A stretch of DNA of 64,000 bases from Streptomyces sp. NBC_01439 (GTDB taxonomy: Bacteria; Actinomycetota; Actinomycetes; Streptomycetales; Streptomycetaceae): contig NZ_CP109487.1 of NCBI RefSeq assembly GCF_036227605.1, forward strand, positions 2,232,001 to 2,296,000, given 5' to 3'. Below the pieces are notes generated by a model, which saw only the letters and a list, made by a program, of their open reading frames with translations, did not search any database and had not been told where the DNA came from. Positions 41,624 through 50,221 of this stretch are shown piece by piece (the first letter of the stretch is position 1; every line of letters begins with the position of its first letter). Both the position numbers and the translations under genes were made by a program.

Positions 41624-42976
41624 TCAGTTCTGCCTTTCGAGGAGGAGGCCCGTGGGCTCGGTCGGGGTGCCGTGGTCGGCGATCTGCGTGCCGCGCAGCC
41701 ACGTGGACTTCACGACGCCGTGCAGGGTCTTGCCCGCGTACGCCGTGACCTGGTTGCGGTGGTGGAGCTCGGCCGGGTCCACAGTGAACGTTTCTTCAGG
41801 GGCCAGGACGGCGAAGTCGGCGTCGCGGCCGACCTCGATGGCCCCCTTCTGGGTGAGGCCCGCGAGGTTCGCCGGGGCGGCGGACATCCAGCGGACGACG
41901 TCCTCCAGGGTCCGGCCGCGGCGGCGCGCCTCGGTCCAGATGGCGGGCAGGCCCAGCTGGAGGGAGGAGATCCCGCCCCACGCGGTGGAGAAGTCGCTGG
42001 TCTTCAGGTCCGCGGTGGAGGGCGAGTGGTCGGAGACGATGCAGTCGATCGTGCCGTCGGCGAGCGCGTCCCACAGGAGGTCCTGGTTGGCGGCCTCGCG
42101 GATGGGCGGGCAGCACTTGAACTCGCTCGCGCCGTCCGGCACTTCCTCGGCCGTGAGGGTGAGGTAGTGCGGGCAGGACTCGACGGTGATGCGGACGCCC
42201 TCGGCCTTGGCGGCGGCGATCAGCGGCAGCGCGTCGGAGGACGACAGGTGCAGCACGTGCACCCGCGCGTTCAGCCGCTTGGCCTGGGCGATCAGGTTGC
42301 CGATCGCGGTGTTCTCGGCGTCGCGCGGCCGCGAGGCGAGGAAGTCGGCGTACTTGGGGCCCGGGACGACGGGGGCCGCGTCCAGGTGGTGCGGGTCCTC
42401 GGCGTGCACGATGAGCAGGCCGCCGAAGCCGGTGATCTCGGCGAGGGAGGTGGCCAGCTGGTCCTGGTCGAGTTCGGGGAACTCGTCCACGCCCGAGGGC
42501 GACAGGAAGCACTTGAAGCCGTAGACGCCGGCGTCGTGCAGCGGGGCCAGGTCCTTGACGTTGTCCGGCAGGGCGCCGCCCCAGAAGCCGACGTCCACGT
42601 GCGCCTTGGCGCGGGCGACCTCCTGCTTGACGCGCAGGTTGTCGGTGGTCGTGGTGGGCGGCAGGGAGTTCAGCGGCATGTCGAGGATCGTGGTGATGCC
42701 GCCGGCCGCGGCGGCGCGGGTGGCCGTCCAGAAGCCTTCCCACTCGGTGCGGCCCGGGTCGTTCACGTGGACGTGGGTGTCGACCAGGCCGGGGAGCAGG
42801 ACGTCGTCACCGAAGTCCTGCAGCCGGGCTCCGGCCGGTACCTCGGCCCCGTACGCCAGCACGGCCGTGATCTTCCCACCGGCGACGGCCACCGAGGCGG
42901 CACGCGTCCCCTCGGGGGTGATGACGCGCGTCGAGCGCAGTACCAGTTCCACAGCCACGTCGGCCACGTCAGCCAC
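41624..42976 (-). CDS. allB: Allantoinase
   Basis: 450 residues of the amidohydrolase superfamily, opening the hydantoin ring of allantoin to give allantoate. Metal ligands are visible: HVH in [19 protein letters not shown], the carbamylated Lys in [19 protein letters not shown], His in [12 protein letters not shown], His in [14 protein letters not shown] and Asp in [15 protein letters not shown] chose the GTG at 42976, five bases after GGGGAGG; the frame is open further upstream but without a family-like N-terminus. Inverted repeats upstream (43010-43026, 43104-43118) are the likely sites of the IclR-type repressor. Confidence 0.93.
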   Translation of the reverse strand: MADVADVAVELVLRSTRVITPEGTRAASVAVAGGKITAVLAYGAEVPAGARLQDFGDDVLLPGLVDTHVHVNDPGRTEWEGFWTATRAAAAGGITTILDMPLNSLPPTTTTDNLRVKQEVARAKAHVDVGFWGGALPDNVKDLAPLHDAGVYGFKCFLSPSGVDEFPELDQDQLATSLAEITGFGGLLIVHAEDPHHLDAAPVVPGPKYADFLASRPRDAENTAIGNLIAQAKRLNARVHVLHLSSSDALPLIAAAKAEGVRITVESCPHYLTLTAEEVPDGASEFKCCPPIREAANQDLLWDALADGTIDCIVSDHSPSTADLKTSDFSTAWGGISSLQLGLPAIWTEARRRGRTLEDVVRWMSAAPANLAGLTQKGAIEVGRDADFAVLAPEETFTVDPAELHHRNQVTAYAGKTLHGVVKSTWLRGTQIADHGTPTEPTGLLLERQN

Positions 42977-43009
42977 CGGAACCTCCCCATCTACTTCCAC
43001 AGAGCGAAA

Positions 43010-43026
43010 TTCAACGTTCTGTTGAC
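43010..43026. promoter_or_regulatory. Operator TTCAAC-N5-GTTGAC before allantoinase
   Basis: A perfect inverted repeat with a 5-base centre, 34 bases before the allB start. The same sequence pattern, on the opposite strand, occurs before the uricase operon (63428-63444) and, with small changes, before malate synthase (52646-52662). The likely ligand is the IclR protein encoded divergently. Confidence 0.65.
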
Positions 43027-43103
43027 GGAGTCTTCCCGGCGATCCGTACCCCGTCAAGAGCGTCCGGACGGACCACTGACACACCAGGACCGCAATTGGA
43101 TGT

Positions 43104-43118
43104 TTCCACAAGATGGAA
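43104..43118. promoter_or_regulatory. Inverted repeat TTCC-N7-GGAA in the allR-allB region
   Basis: TTCCACAAGATGGAA, followed by TTAA. A very similar TTCCACCATGAGGAA followed by ATTA occurs in the malate synthase promoter at 52664-52678. A candidate second IclR-type operator form. Apart from these repeats and a TAGGCT -10 element before allR (43264-43269), I see nothing in the 328-base gap 42977-43304. Confidence 0.55.
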
Positions 43119-43304
43119 TTAAGATTTCGCTATACAGAATGTAGCTACCACCACCGGCAACCGGGCGGATAACTTCCCGAGGACGTCCACCACCCGGACA
43201 AACCCTCTCTGACCGGCGGCGACGACCTCGACCCCAAGACTGGGGCTGACGCCGACCGCCGGGTAGGCTGCTCCCTTGCCTGCCAGCACCGAAAGGACCG
43301 CGCC

Positions 43305-44108
43305 GTGCCGACGTCCAGCGCCAGCACCACCGACGCTTCCTCGAAGACCCCCGCCGCCAGCGGTGGCGTCCAGTCCCTCGAGCGCGCCTTCGACCTGCTC
43401 GAACGCATGGCCGATGCCGGGGGCGAGGTCGGCCTCAGTGAGCTCTCCGCCGCCAGCGGTCTGCCCCTGCCCACGATCCACCGCCTGATGCGCACGCTGG
43501 TGGCGTGCGGCTACGTGCGCCAGCAGCCCAACCGACGTTACTCCCTCGGCCCCCGCCTGATCCGCCTCGGCGAGTCCGCGTCGCGCCTGCTGGGTACCTG
43601 GGCCCGCCCCTACCTCGCCCGCCTGGTCGAGGAAACCGGGGAGACGGCGAACATGGCCCTCCTCGACGGTGACGAGATCGTCTACGTCGCCCAGGTGCCG
43701 TCCAAGCACTCCATGCGCATGTTCACCGAGGTCGGCCGCCGGGTGCTGCCGCACTCCACCGGCGTGGGCAAGGCGCTCCTCGCCCACACCCCGGCCGACG
43801 AGGTACGGGCCCTGCTGGCCCGCACCGGGATGCCGGCGGCGACCGAGAAGACCATCACCACGCCCGAGGGCTTCCTCGACGCGCTGGAGCAGGTGCGCAA
43901 GGTGGGTTACGCGGTCGACGACAACGAGCAGGAAATAGGAGTCCGCTGCCTCGCCGTGTCGGTGCCGAACTCGCCGACCGCCGCCGCGATCTCCATCTCC
44001 GGTCCGGCGGGCCGGGTCACGGAGGCCGTGGCCGAGTCCTTCGTGCCGATCCTCCAGGGCGTGGCCGCCGAGCTCTCGGTGGCCCTGGCCAACCAGAGCC
44101 CCGCGTAG
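43305..44108 (+). CDS. allR: IclR-family repressor of ureide catabolism
   Basis: 267 residues. N-terminal winged helix (SLERAFDLLERMADAGGEVG, LSELSAASGLPLPTIHRLMR) and a C-terminal IclR effector domain (ETANMALLDGDEIVYVAQVP, VLPHSTGVGKALLAHTPADE, EQEIGVRCLAVSVPNSPTAA). Divergent location beside allB-alc identifies it as the AllR type, which in Streptomyces responds to allantoin-pathway intermediates such as allantoate or glyoxylate. GTG at 43305 has AAAGGA seven bases upstream; TAGGCT at 43264 is a good -10. I infer that it also controls malate synthase and the uricase operon through matching sites. Confidence 0.88.
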   Translation: MPTSSASTTDASSKTPAASGGVQSLERAFDLLERMADAGGEVGLSELSAASGLPLPTIHRLMRTLVACGYVRQQPNRRYSLGPRLIRLGESASRLLGTWARPYLARLVEETGETANMALLDGDEIVYVAQVPSKHSMRMFTEVGRRVLPHSTGVGKALLAHTPADEVRALLARTGMPAATEKTITTPEGFLDALEQVRKVGYAVDDNEQEIGVRCLAVSVPNSPTAAAISISGPAGRVTEAVAESFVPILQGVAAELSVALANQSPA

Positions 44109-44125
44109 GGTCACGCCGTCGTACA

Positions 44126-44171
44126 AAGGCCCCGGCTGCCTCCGCTTCGTAGCGGGGGCGGCCGGGGCCTT
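44126..44171. terminator. Long hairpin after allR
   Basis: AAGGCCCCGGC (44126-44136) with GCCGGGGCCTT (44161-44171); the centre also pairs in part. It stands between convergent allR and the ABC ATPase gene and should work in both directions. Confidence 0.85.
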
Positions 44172-44202
44172 CGCGCATGCCGGTGCGCCGTGCGTACGCC
44201 GC

Positions 44203-44901
44203 TCAGGGCGCCGGCACGGCGGCCGGGGCCGGGCTCAGCGTCAGGCCGCCGTCGGTCATCGTGGCCGTACGGTCCATCCGCTCCAGGTGGGCGTGGTCGT
44301 GCGTGACCAGCACCGTGGCCGTGGAGCGCTCCCGGGTCAGGGTGACCAGTAGGTCGAGCACGGCCGCGCCGCGCTCGTGGTCGAGCGCGCTAGTCGGCTC
44401 GTCGACCAGCAGTACGGCGGGCTCGTTCATCAGGGCGCGGGCGATGTTGATCCGCTGCCGCTGACCGCCGGAGAGCTGGTGGGGGCGCTTGTCGGCCTTG
44501 TCGGCCAGGCCCACCGCGTCCAGCAGCTCCAGCGCCCGCCGGCGCAGCGCCCGCGCGGGTCGGCCGGAGAGGTGGGTCATGACCTGGAGCTGTTCGGCGG
44601 CGGTCAGCGAGGCCAGCAGGTTCGGTTGCTGGAAGACGATGCCGATCTTCTCCCGGCGCAGGGCCGACTTCTCGGCGGGACCGAGCCCCGTGGTGTCCTG
44701 GCCCGCGACGACGACCCGGCCCGAATCCGGTGTGACGAGGGTGGCGGCCACCGCGAGCAGGCTGGACTTGCCGGAGCCGGAGGGACCGATGACCGCCGTC
44801 AGGGTGCCGGCGGGGACCTCCAGGCCGACCGCGTCGAGGGCCGTGAGGCGGCTCTCGCCGTCGGGGTAGGTCAGCGTGACGTCATGGACGAGGAGGGTCA
44901 T
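44203..44901 (-). CDS. ABC ATPase partner of an FtsX-type permease
   Basis: 232 residues, MacB/LolD-like ATPase. Walker [11 protein letters not shown]-loop VFQQPNLLASLTAAEQLQVM, signature LSGGQRQRINIARAL, Walker [14 protein letters not shown]-loop VTHDHAHLERMDR. ATG at 44901 overlaps the permease stop (ATGA). Such pairs do not import; they drive mechanical work on envelope proteins or export of peptides and drugs. A two-component system sits directly upstream and divergent, as often seen for antibiotic or cell-wall-stress detoxification modules. Confidence 0.9.
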   Translation of the reverse strand: MTLLVHDVTLTYPDGESRLTALDAVGLEVPAGTLTAVIGPSGSGKSSLLAVAATLVTPDSGRVVVAGQDTTGLGPAEKSALRREKIGIVFQQPNLLASLTAAEQLQVMTHLSGRPARALRRRALELLDAVGLADKADKRPHQLSGGQRQRINIARALMNEPAVLLVDEPTSALDHERGAAVLDLLVTLTRERSTATVLVTHDHAHLERMDRTATMTDGGLTLSPAPAAVPAP

Positions 44902-45986
44902 CGGGCGCTCCCGAGGGCGGTCAGCGGGTCGACGGCGGTAATCCGCCGGATGGACAGCGCGGCGCCCAGCGCGCCGAGCAGGATCATGATCACGGCGGGG
45001 ACGAGCACGGTGGCGGCGTCGAGGACGAAGGGCACGGGACCGCCGCTGATCAGCGCGCCGAAACCGGCGGCGAGCGCGGTGCCCAGCCCGGTACCGATGG
45101 CGAGCATCACGACGGCCTGGCCGAGGGCGTCCTTCAGGAGGTACGGGGTGGAGGCACCCAGTGCCTTCAGGACGGCGATGTCCCCGCTGCGCTGGATCGT
45201 CCACACCGTGAAGAAGGCGCCTATCACCAGGGCCGAGATCGCGAACAGGAAGCCGCGCATCAACTGGAGCGAGCCGTTCTCCGCCTGGTAGGAGCCTATG
45301 GCGCCCAGGGCCTCGTCCACGGTCTGCGCCTTGGTCCCGGCGGCCCCGTCCGCCGCACCGAGGTCCACCCCGCCACCCGCGGAGACGGCGACGACGGTCG
45401 CGAGGGTGTCGATGGAGGTGCCGGGATTGCCGATGCGCTGCCAGTCGCCCAGGTCCATCCAGACGACCGGGGTGTGGCTGTAGGCGGCGGTCCCGGACAC
45501 GCCCGCCACGGTCAGTTCCAGCGGGCCGATCTTGAGCTTGGCCCCGGCGGTCAGGCCGCCGAGCTCCTTCGCGGCCTTCTCGGTCAGGACCACCTGGCCC
45601 TGGGTGAGGCCGGCGTTCCGCGGTGCGAGCCCCCCGACGGGGTCCACTCCGAAGACCGAGACCGCGGCGGTGCGCTCACCCGAGACGGCGTTGGTGGTGC
45701 GGATGCCGAGCGGCTGCGCCGCCTCCACCCCGGGCTGCCCCCGCCAGGCCAGCCAGGCGGACTCGGGCACCTGGGAGTTGGTGAAGGACACCTTCTGGTC
45801 ACCGGTGGGCGCGGCGAAGGCCAGGTGCGTGGCGGGCAGACCGGTGATGGCCGAGATGTTCTCCCGGGCCAGTCCGGAGGTGAGCCCGGACAGCAGGCCC
45901 ACCAGCAGGGTGATGAGCAGTACGACCGAGCCCATGAGGGCGAACCGGCCCTTGGCGAACCGTAGATCTCTCCATGCGACGAACAT
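44898..45986 (-). CDS. FtsX/MacB-type ABC permease
   Basis: 362 residues. Helix one (ALMGSVVLLITLLVGLLSGL), a large extracytoplasmic domain (about 45-235: ISAITGLPATHLAFAAPTGD, FGVDPVGGLAPRNAGLTQGQ) and three C-terminal helices (FLFAISALVIGAFFTVWTIQ, AVVMLAIGTGLGTALAAGFG, ATVLVPAVIMILLGALGAAL). The ALGASTPYLLKDALGQAVV stretch is the coupling helix typical of FtsX proteins. I chose the ATG at 45986 (MFVAWRDLRFAKGRFALMG), where family members begin; the frame is open to 46031. Confidence 0.87.
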   Translation of the reverse strand: MFVAWRDLRFAKGRFALMGSVVLLITLLVGLLSGLTSGLARENISAITGLPATHLAFAAPTGDQKVSFTNSQVPESAWLAWRGQPGVEAAQPLGIRTTNAVSGERTAAVSVFGVDPVGGLAPRNAGLTQGQVVLTEKAAKELGGLTAGAKLKIGPLELTVAGVSGTAAYSHTPVVWMDLGDWQRIGNPGTSIDTLATVVAVSAGGGVDLGAADGAAGTKAQTVDEALGAIGSYQAENGSLQLMRGFLFAISALVIGAFFTVWTIQRSGDIAVLKALGASTPYLLKDALGQAVVMLAIGTGLGTALAAGFGALISGGPVPFVLDAATVLVPAVIMILLGALGAALSIRRITAVDPLTALGSAR

Positions 45987-46120
45987 GTTCCCCACCTTGG
46001 TCTTCCGCGTGGACACAAGGCATCGCGCCACAGTAGTGATCCTCGTATCGAAGGGTGCGCCGGGACATCAAACTTTCGGTTGACCGGGTCCGGTCCGCCC
46101 CCACTTACGCTGGTCCGGAC

Positions 46121-47389
46121 ATGACTGCTCCCGTTTCCTCCGTTCTCCCGGCCGCGCGGGTCCTCCCCGCCACGCGCGCCCTGACGCCCGTGTCCAAGGT
46201 GCTGCGGCTGTGCCTGCACGCGCTGCTGTTCGGCCTGCTCGCGCTCGCCGCCGGCCGGGCCGTGACCGATTCCGCGCCCCGGGCCGGGTGGGTGATCGCC
46301 GCCTGTGCGGTGCTCGCCGCCGTCTACGCGGGCGGCGTACGGGCCCCCGCGGTGCACAGCTCACCGCGCGCCGGGGCGCTGTGGCTGGCCGGGCTCAGCT
46401 CGGCCTGGGCGGCGCTGCTCGTGGTCTGCCCCGACGGGCTGTGGATCGCCTTCCCGCTGTACTTCCTGGAGCTGCACCTGCTGCGGCTGCGCTGGGGGGT
46501 GACGGCCGTCGCAGTGACCGCCTGCGCTGCCATCGCCGGTTTCCTCGCCCACAGCAGCGCGGTGACCCCCGGGGCCTTCCTCGGGCCGTTGCTGGGCGGG
46601 GCGGTGGCGGTGGCGACCGTACTGGGCTACCAGGCGCTGTACCGCGAGAGCGAGCGCCGTCGGGAGCTGATCGAGGAGCTGATCACCACCCGGGCCGAGC
46701 TGGCCGCGGCCGAGCGGGGCGCGGGCATCCTGGCCGAGCGGGAGCGCCTCGCCCGGGAGATCCACGACACCCTCGCCCAGGGGCTGTCCTCCATCCAGCT
46801 GCTGCTGCGGGCCGCCGAGCGGGCGCTGCCCGAGGGGGCCCCGGCCCGGCCGCACATCGCCCGGGCGCGAGAGGCGGCCCAGGAGAACCTCGCAGAGGCG
46901 CGTCGCTTCGTACGGGCCCTCACCCCGCCGGACCTGGAGCACGGGTCGCTCGCGGCCGCACTGGAGCGGCTGTGCGCGGGGGTCCCGGGGCCGCGCGTGC
47001 GGTTCTCGCTGACCGGCAGCCCACGGGTGCTGCCCACCCCGTACGAGGTGGCCCTGTTGCGGATCGCCCAGTCGGCGCTGGCCAATGTGGTGCGGCACGC
47101 GCGGGCCGGGCGCGCCGAGATCACCCTGACGTTCATGGACGCCTCGGTCACCCTGGACGTCGTCGACGACGGGCACGGCTTCGACCCCTCGTCGGCCGCC
47201 TCCGGCTCGGGCGACGGCGGCTTCGGGCTGCCCGCCATGCGCTCGCGGGCCGAGACCCTGGGCGGGCTGTTCACCGTGGAGTCCGCCCCCGGTCAGGGCA
47301 CCGCCGTGGCCGTCACCCTGCCGCTGCCCCTCGAACACCTCGAAGACACCGCACGCGCGGAACGTCCGGACGCCGTGGAGGCCCTGTGA
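46121..47389 (+). CDS. Sensor histidine kinase (HisKA_3 type)
   Basis: 422 residues. About four to six membrane helices in the first 170 residues with almost no external loops point to sensing within the membrane. The dimerisation/phosphoacceptor helix has ERLAREIHDTLAQGLSSIQL (His at about residue 213), then an HATPase domain (RIAQSALANVVRHARAGRAE, VVDDGHGFDP, GFGLPAMRSRAETLGG). ATG at 46121 lies nine bases after TACGCT, so the mRNA may be nearly leaderless. It pairs with the overlapping NarL-type regulator and is divergent from the FtsX transporter, its probable target. Confidence 0.9.
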   Translation: MTAPVSSVLPAARVLPATRALTPVSKVLRLCLHALLFGLLALAAGRAVTDSAPRAGWVIAACAVLAAVYAGGVRAPAVHSSPRAGALWLAGLSSAWAALLVVCPDGLWIAFPLYFLELHLLRLRWGVTAVAVTACAAIAGFLAHSSAVTPGAFLGPLLGGAVAVATVLGYQALYRESERRRELIEELITTRAELAAAERGAGILAERERLAREIHDTLAQGLSSIQLLLRAAERALPEGAPARPHIARAREAAQENLAEARRFVRALTPPDLEHGSLAAALERLCAGVPGPRVRFSLTGSPRVLPTPYEVALLRIAQSALANVVRHARAGRAEITLTFMDASVTLDVVDDGHGFDPSSAASGSGDGGFGLPAMRSRAETLGGLFTVESAPGQGTAVAVTLPLPLEHLEDTARAERPDAVEAL

Positions 47390-48021
47390 GCATCCGTCTC
47401 CTGCTCGCCGACGACCACCCGGTGGTCCGGGCCGGGCTGCGCGCGGTGCTGGACACCGAACCGGACTTCGCAGTGGTGGCCGAGGCGGCGACCGCCGAGC
47501 AGGCGGTGGAGCTGGCCGCCCGTGAACCGGTGGACGTGGTGCTGATGGACCTCCAGTTCGGTCCCGGTCCCGGTATGCACGGATCCGAGGCGACGGCCCT
47601 GATCACGGCCCGCCCAGGTGCGCCCCGGGTGCTGGTGCTGACCACGTACGACACGGACGCGGACATCCTGGCGGCGGTGGAGGCGGGCGCCTCGGGCTAC
47701 CTGCTCAAGGACGCCCCGCCGGAGGAGCTCGCGGCGGCCGTGCGGACGGCCGCGGCGGGCCAGTCGGCGCTGGCCCCGGCGGTGGCGCTGCGCCTGATGG
47801 ACCGGATGCGGACCCCGGCGGAGGCGCTGACGAAGCGGGAGCTGGAGGTACTGCAACTGGTCGCGGACGGCCTGTCGAACCAGCAGATCTCCAAGAAGCT
47901 CTTCCTCAGCCAGGCCACGGTCAAGTCCCACCTGGTGCACGTCTACGCCAAGCTCGGCGTCGACTCCCGCACCTCGGCGGTGGCAGCGGCCGCCACCCGC
48001 CGCCTGATCCGCACCCCGTAG
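47386..48021 (+). CDS. NarL/LuxR-family response regulator
   Basis: 211 residues. Receiver domain RLLLADDHPVVRAGLRAVLD with the acidic pair, the phosphorylated Asp in VDVVLMDLQFGPGPG, and the conserved Thr and Lys regions (VLVLTTYDTDADIL, GYLLKDAPPEELAAAV). The LuxR helix-turn-helix is LTKRELEVLQLVADGLSNQQ through SQATVKSHLVHVYAKLG. GTG start overlaps the kinase stop (GTGA), so the two are co-translated. It probably activates the adjacent ABC operon. Confidence 0.92.
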   Translation: MSIRLLLADDHPVVRAGLRAVLDTEPDFAVVAEAATAEQAVELAAREPVDVVLMDLQFGPGPGMHGSEATALITARPGAPRVLVLTTYDTDADILAAVEAGASGYLLKDAPPEELAAAVRTAAAGQSALAPAVALRLMDRMRTPAEALTKRELEVLQLVADGLSNQQISKKLFLSQATVKSHLVHVYAKLGVDSRTSAVAAAATRRLIRTP

Positions 48022-48116
48022 GGGGGCTGGCCCCAGGGCGGACGGGCGGGGCTGCCGGCAGGTGCGGCGCGCACTTCGACGGGAGCATCAGGGGTGTCGA
48101 ACCGGCTGCGTCGTCG

Positions 48117-49451
48117 TCATTCGTGATCGCGTAGGAACGTAGGGATCTCGTCGCGGGTCGGGTGGTTCGGCAGGGGTGCTGGCTCGTCCTGAAGGAACGC
48201 GGTGATGACGGCGGCGGCCCGGTCGTTGTTGTCGTCCAGGCCGTTCCACATGTGGTGTCCGACTCCGGGCATGTACTGCGTGCGCTGGATGGCGGGGTCA
48301 TGGGCAAGGACGGCGGTCTCCCATTGACGGATCTGGGAGGAGCACTCGGCGATCATCAGCATCGTGGGGGTCCGGGAGTGCCTCAGTTGCGAGGCGATGG
48401 AGGGTGAGTCCTTGACCGTCTGCTGGATCCGGAGGCTGGCGGCGGGGCTGAAGGAGAAGTTCTGTGCGGTGTCTTCGGCGGGGATGCGGTGCGCGTCGCG
48501 CGCGCAGTACGCGGATGCGGTGTCGCTGCCGAGGTCTGCGGCGGTGAAGGCGTTGTCGCCTTCGGCCTGTCCGATCAGTCCGGTATCGGGGCTGAGGAGT
48601 CCGAGTCGCATGAGGCCGAATGCCACGGCGTACCGGGGGACGTAGGTCGATCGCGGTCCGGTCGGGGCCGGCGCGAGGCCGCGTGCGGATTTTCGGCCCT
48701 TGTGCCCGGTGATGTGTGCGGTGGGGCCGTCCATGGGGCCGGGCTCGGCGATGATCGCCCGGTGCAGGCGTGCGGCGACGCTCGGGTCGGCCAGGGCTCG
48801 GGTGAGCACGACCCCGCCTGAGGAGAAGCCGAGGACGTCGACCTTGCCCTTGTTCAGGCGGTCGATGAAGGCGGCGAGGTCGCTGACCGACCTGGAGATC
48901 GTGTACTGGCCCATGGGGAGCAGGTCGCTGCGTCCGCCACCGGCCTGTTCGTAGGCGTAGACGTCGTAGCCCTGGCGGGCCAGGAGTTGCAGGAACCGGT
49001 GGTCGAGTACCGAGATGCCACGGACCGGTCCGCCGTTGAGGTACACGAGCGGGATGGGATGCCGGGGGCCGGGGTGCGCGGGCGGGTAGTGGTACACCGC
49101 GACCCGGCTGCCCGTGGTCAGGCTCCAGTGCTGCGTGGTCACGAAGGGGAGCGCGGGCGGGTACTGCCGGGCCGTCGGCACGGTCGGGATGCAGACCGAT
49201 GCCGTCAACGCCGCCGCGACGGCCACCGGCAGGAACGGCACGAGCCGCGCCGGCCAAGTGCGGCGTCGGCCCCGCCACATCGCGAGGACGGCCCCGACCG
49301 CAAGGGTCGGCAACCATGCGGCGAGCCCCGAGCCTGCCCCGTCCGTGAGGGAGATCAGCGCGAGAAGGACGACGACCAGCATCGCGACGGCGGCCAGGGC
49401 CAGCAGTAAGCGTCCGGTGAAGCGGACAAGACGTATGGCGGATGTGGGCAT
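48117..49451 (-). CDS. Membrane-anchored alpha/beta hydrolase
   Basis: 444 residues. Three N-terminal hydrophobic helices (about 10-100) place the catalytic domain outside the membrane or at its face. The hydrolase part has the oxyanion loop PIPLVYLNGGPVRGISVLDH, YAYEQAGGGRSDL, the nucleophile in DVLGFSSGGVVLTRAL and the likely His in PGVGHHMWNGLDD. It resembles proline iminopeptidase-like (S33) hydrolases. The substrate is unknown. It is divergent from a TetR repressor with a shared operator, so it may be induced by the compound it degrades. Confidence 0.82.
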   Translation of the reverse strand: MPTSAIRLVRFTGRLLLALAAVAMLVVVLLALISLTDGAGSGLAAWLPTLAVGAVLAMWRGRRRTWPARLVPFLPVAVAAALTASVCIPTVPTARQYPPALPFVTTQHWSLTTGSRVAVYHYPPAHPGPRHPIPLVYLNGGPVRGISVLDHRFLQLLARQGYDVYAYEQAGGGRSDLLPMGQYTISRSVSDLAAFIDRLNKGKVDVLGFSSGGVVLTRALADPSVAARLHRAIIAEPGPMDGPTAHITGHKGRKSARGLAPAPTGPRSTYVPRYAVAFGLMRLGLLSPDTGLIGQAEGDNAFTAADLGSDTASAYCARDAHRIPAEDTAQNFSFSPAASLRIQQTVKDSPSIASQLRHSRTPTMLMIAECSSQIRQWETAVLAHDPAIQRTQYMPGVGHHMWNGLDDNNDRAAAVITAFLQDEPAPLPNHPTRDEIPTFLRDHE

Positions 49452-49466
49452 GGCGGACCTCCAACA

Positions 49467-49489
49467 GTTTCAGAACGCTGTTTTGAAAC
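49467..49489. promoter_or_regulatory. TetR operator GTTTCA-N11-TGAAAC
   Basis: Inverted repeat between the divergent hydrolase and TetR genes. The right arm reaches the -35 position of the TetR promoter, whose -10 is TAGGCT at 49508-49513. A bound repressor would block both directions. Confidence 0.65.
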
Positions 49490-49507
49490 GACGTTATCAA
49501 AGAGGGG

Positions 49508-49520
49508 TAGGCTGCTGGCC
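49508..49520 (+). promoter_or_regulatory. -10 element TAGGCT, leaderless TetR start
   Basis: TAGGCT (49508-49513) followed by seven bases and the GTG start at 49521. No ribosome-binding site is present. Confidence 0.6.
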
Positions 49521-50138
49521 GTGGGTAGACCGAGAACGAACGACGAGGCCGTCAAAGAGCGGCTCGTGGAGTGCGCGACCGAGATGCTCGCCACCCGTCC
49601 GCGGGAGTCGCTCACGGTCCGCGCCGTGGCTGCTGCTGCCGAGGCGTCGACGACGGCGGTGTATTCGTTGTTCGGTGGCAAGGACGGGCTGATCAGTGCG
49701 GTGCGCGACAGGGCCGTAGCCGGCCTGTTCCAGGACCTGTCGGCTGCGCAGACCTCCGCGGACCCCCTCGCCGACCTCTACGCGCTGGCCGTCGCCTACC
49801 GTCGTTGGGGGCGCGGTCACAGCCACCTGTACACGGTGCTGTTCGGTGGCGTGCAGTCCTTCGACCCGTCGGGGGAGGTCGGTGCCAGGGACCCGATCCG
49901 TCCGCTCCTCGCGGCGATCGATCGCGCGTTGGCGGCGTCCGTCCTCGTCGGCGAGGCAACGTCGATCGCCTTGTCGATCTGGGCCACCCTGCACGGGCTG
50001 GTGACTCTTGAACTGGCCGGGGCTCTCGACGCCGCCACGGCCGAGGCCGCATTCCGCTCGGCGATTCACGCCACGTTGCGCGGGTGGGCGACCCCGGCGG
50101 TGTTCCGCAGCCTTCGCCAGGTCGAACTCGCTCCTTGA
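49521..50138 (+). CDS. TetR-family repressor
   Basis: 205 residues. The N-terminal helix-turn-helix reads VKERLVECATEMLATRPRES, LTVRAVAAAAEASTTAVYSL, FGGKDGLISAV, the classic TetR pattern. The C-terminal part contains YALAVAYRRWGRGHSHLYTV and resembles the TetR_C_33/WHG-type ligand domain. GTG start set by a leaderless promoter. It probably represses itself and the divergent membrane hydrolase through the GTTTCA/TGAAAC operator. The inducer is unknown. Confidence 0.88.
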   Translation: MGRPRTNDEAVKERLVECATEMLATRPRESLTVRAVAAAAEASTTAVYSLFGGKDGLISAVRDRAVAGLFQDLSAAQTSADPLADLYALAVAYRRWGRGHSHLYTVLFGGVQSFDPSGEVGARDPIRPLLAAIDRALAASVLVGEATSIALSIWATLHGLVTLELAGALDAATAEAAFRSAIHATLRGWATPAVFRSLRQVELAP

Positions 50139-50221
50139 CAGGATCAGGGCTGGTCATCCGGGCCTGCCCGGTCCTGGCGGGGGCGGGGGTGCGTGGTCGG
50201 TGAAGACCGCGCGGGACGCCC

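Noticed and set aside
40457..43144. 895-codon plus-strand frame opposite the allantoin genes
   Set aside because: Antisense shadow of alc and allB, whose metal-binding and jelly-roll motifs are unmistakable.
46055..46120. Longer N-terminus for the histidine kinase starting at 46055
   Set aside because: The extra residues are polar and cover the promoter element TACGCT; the family begins near the ATG at 46121.
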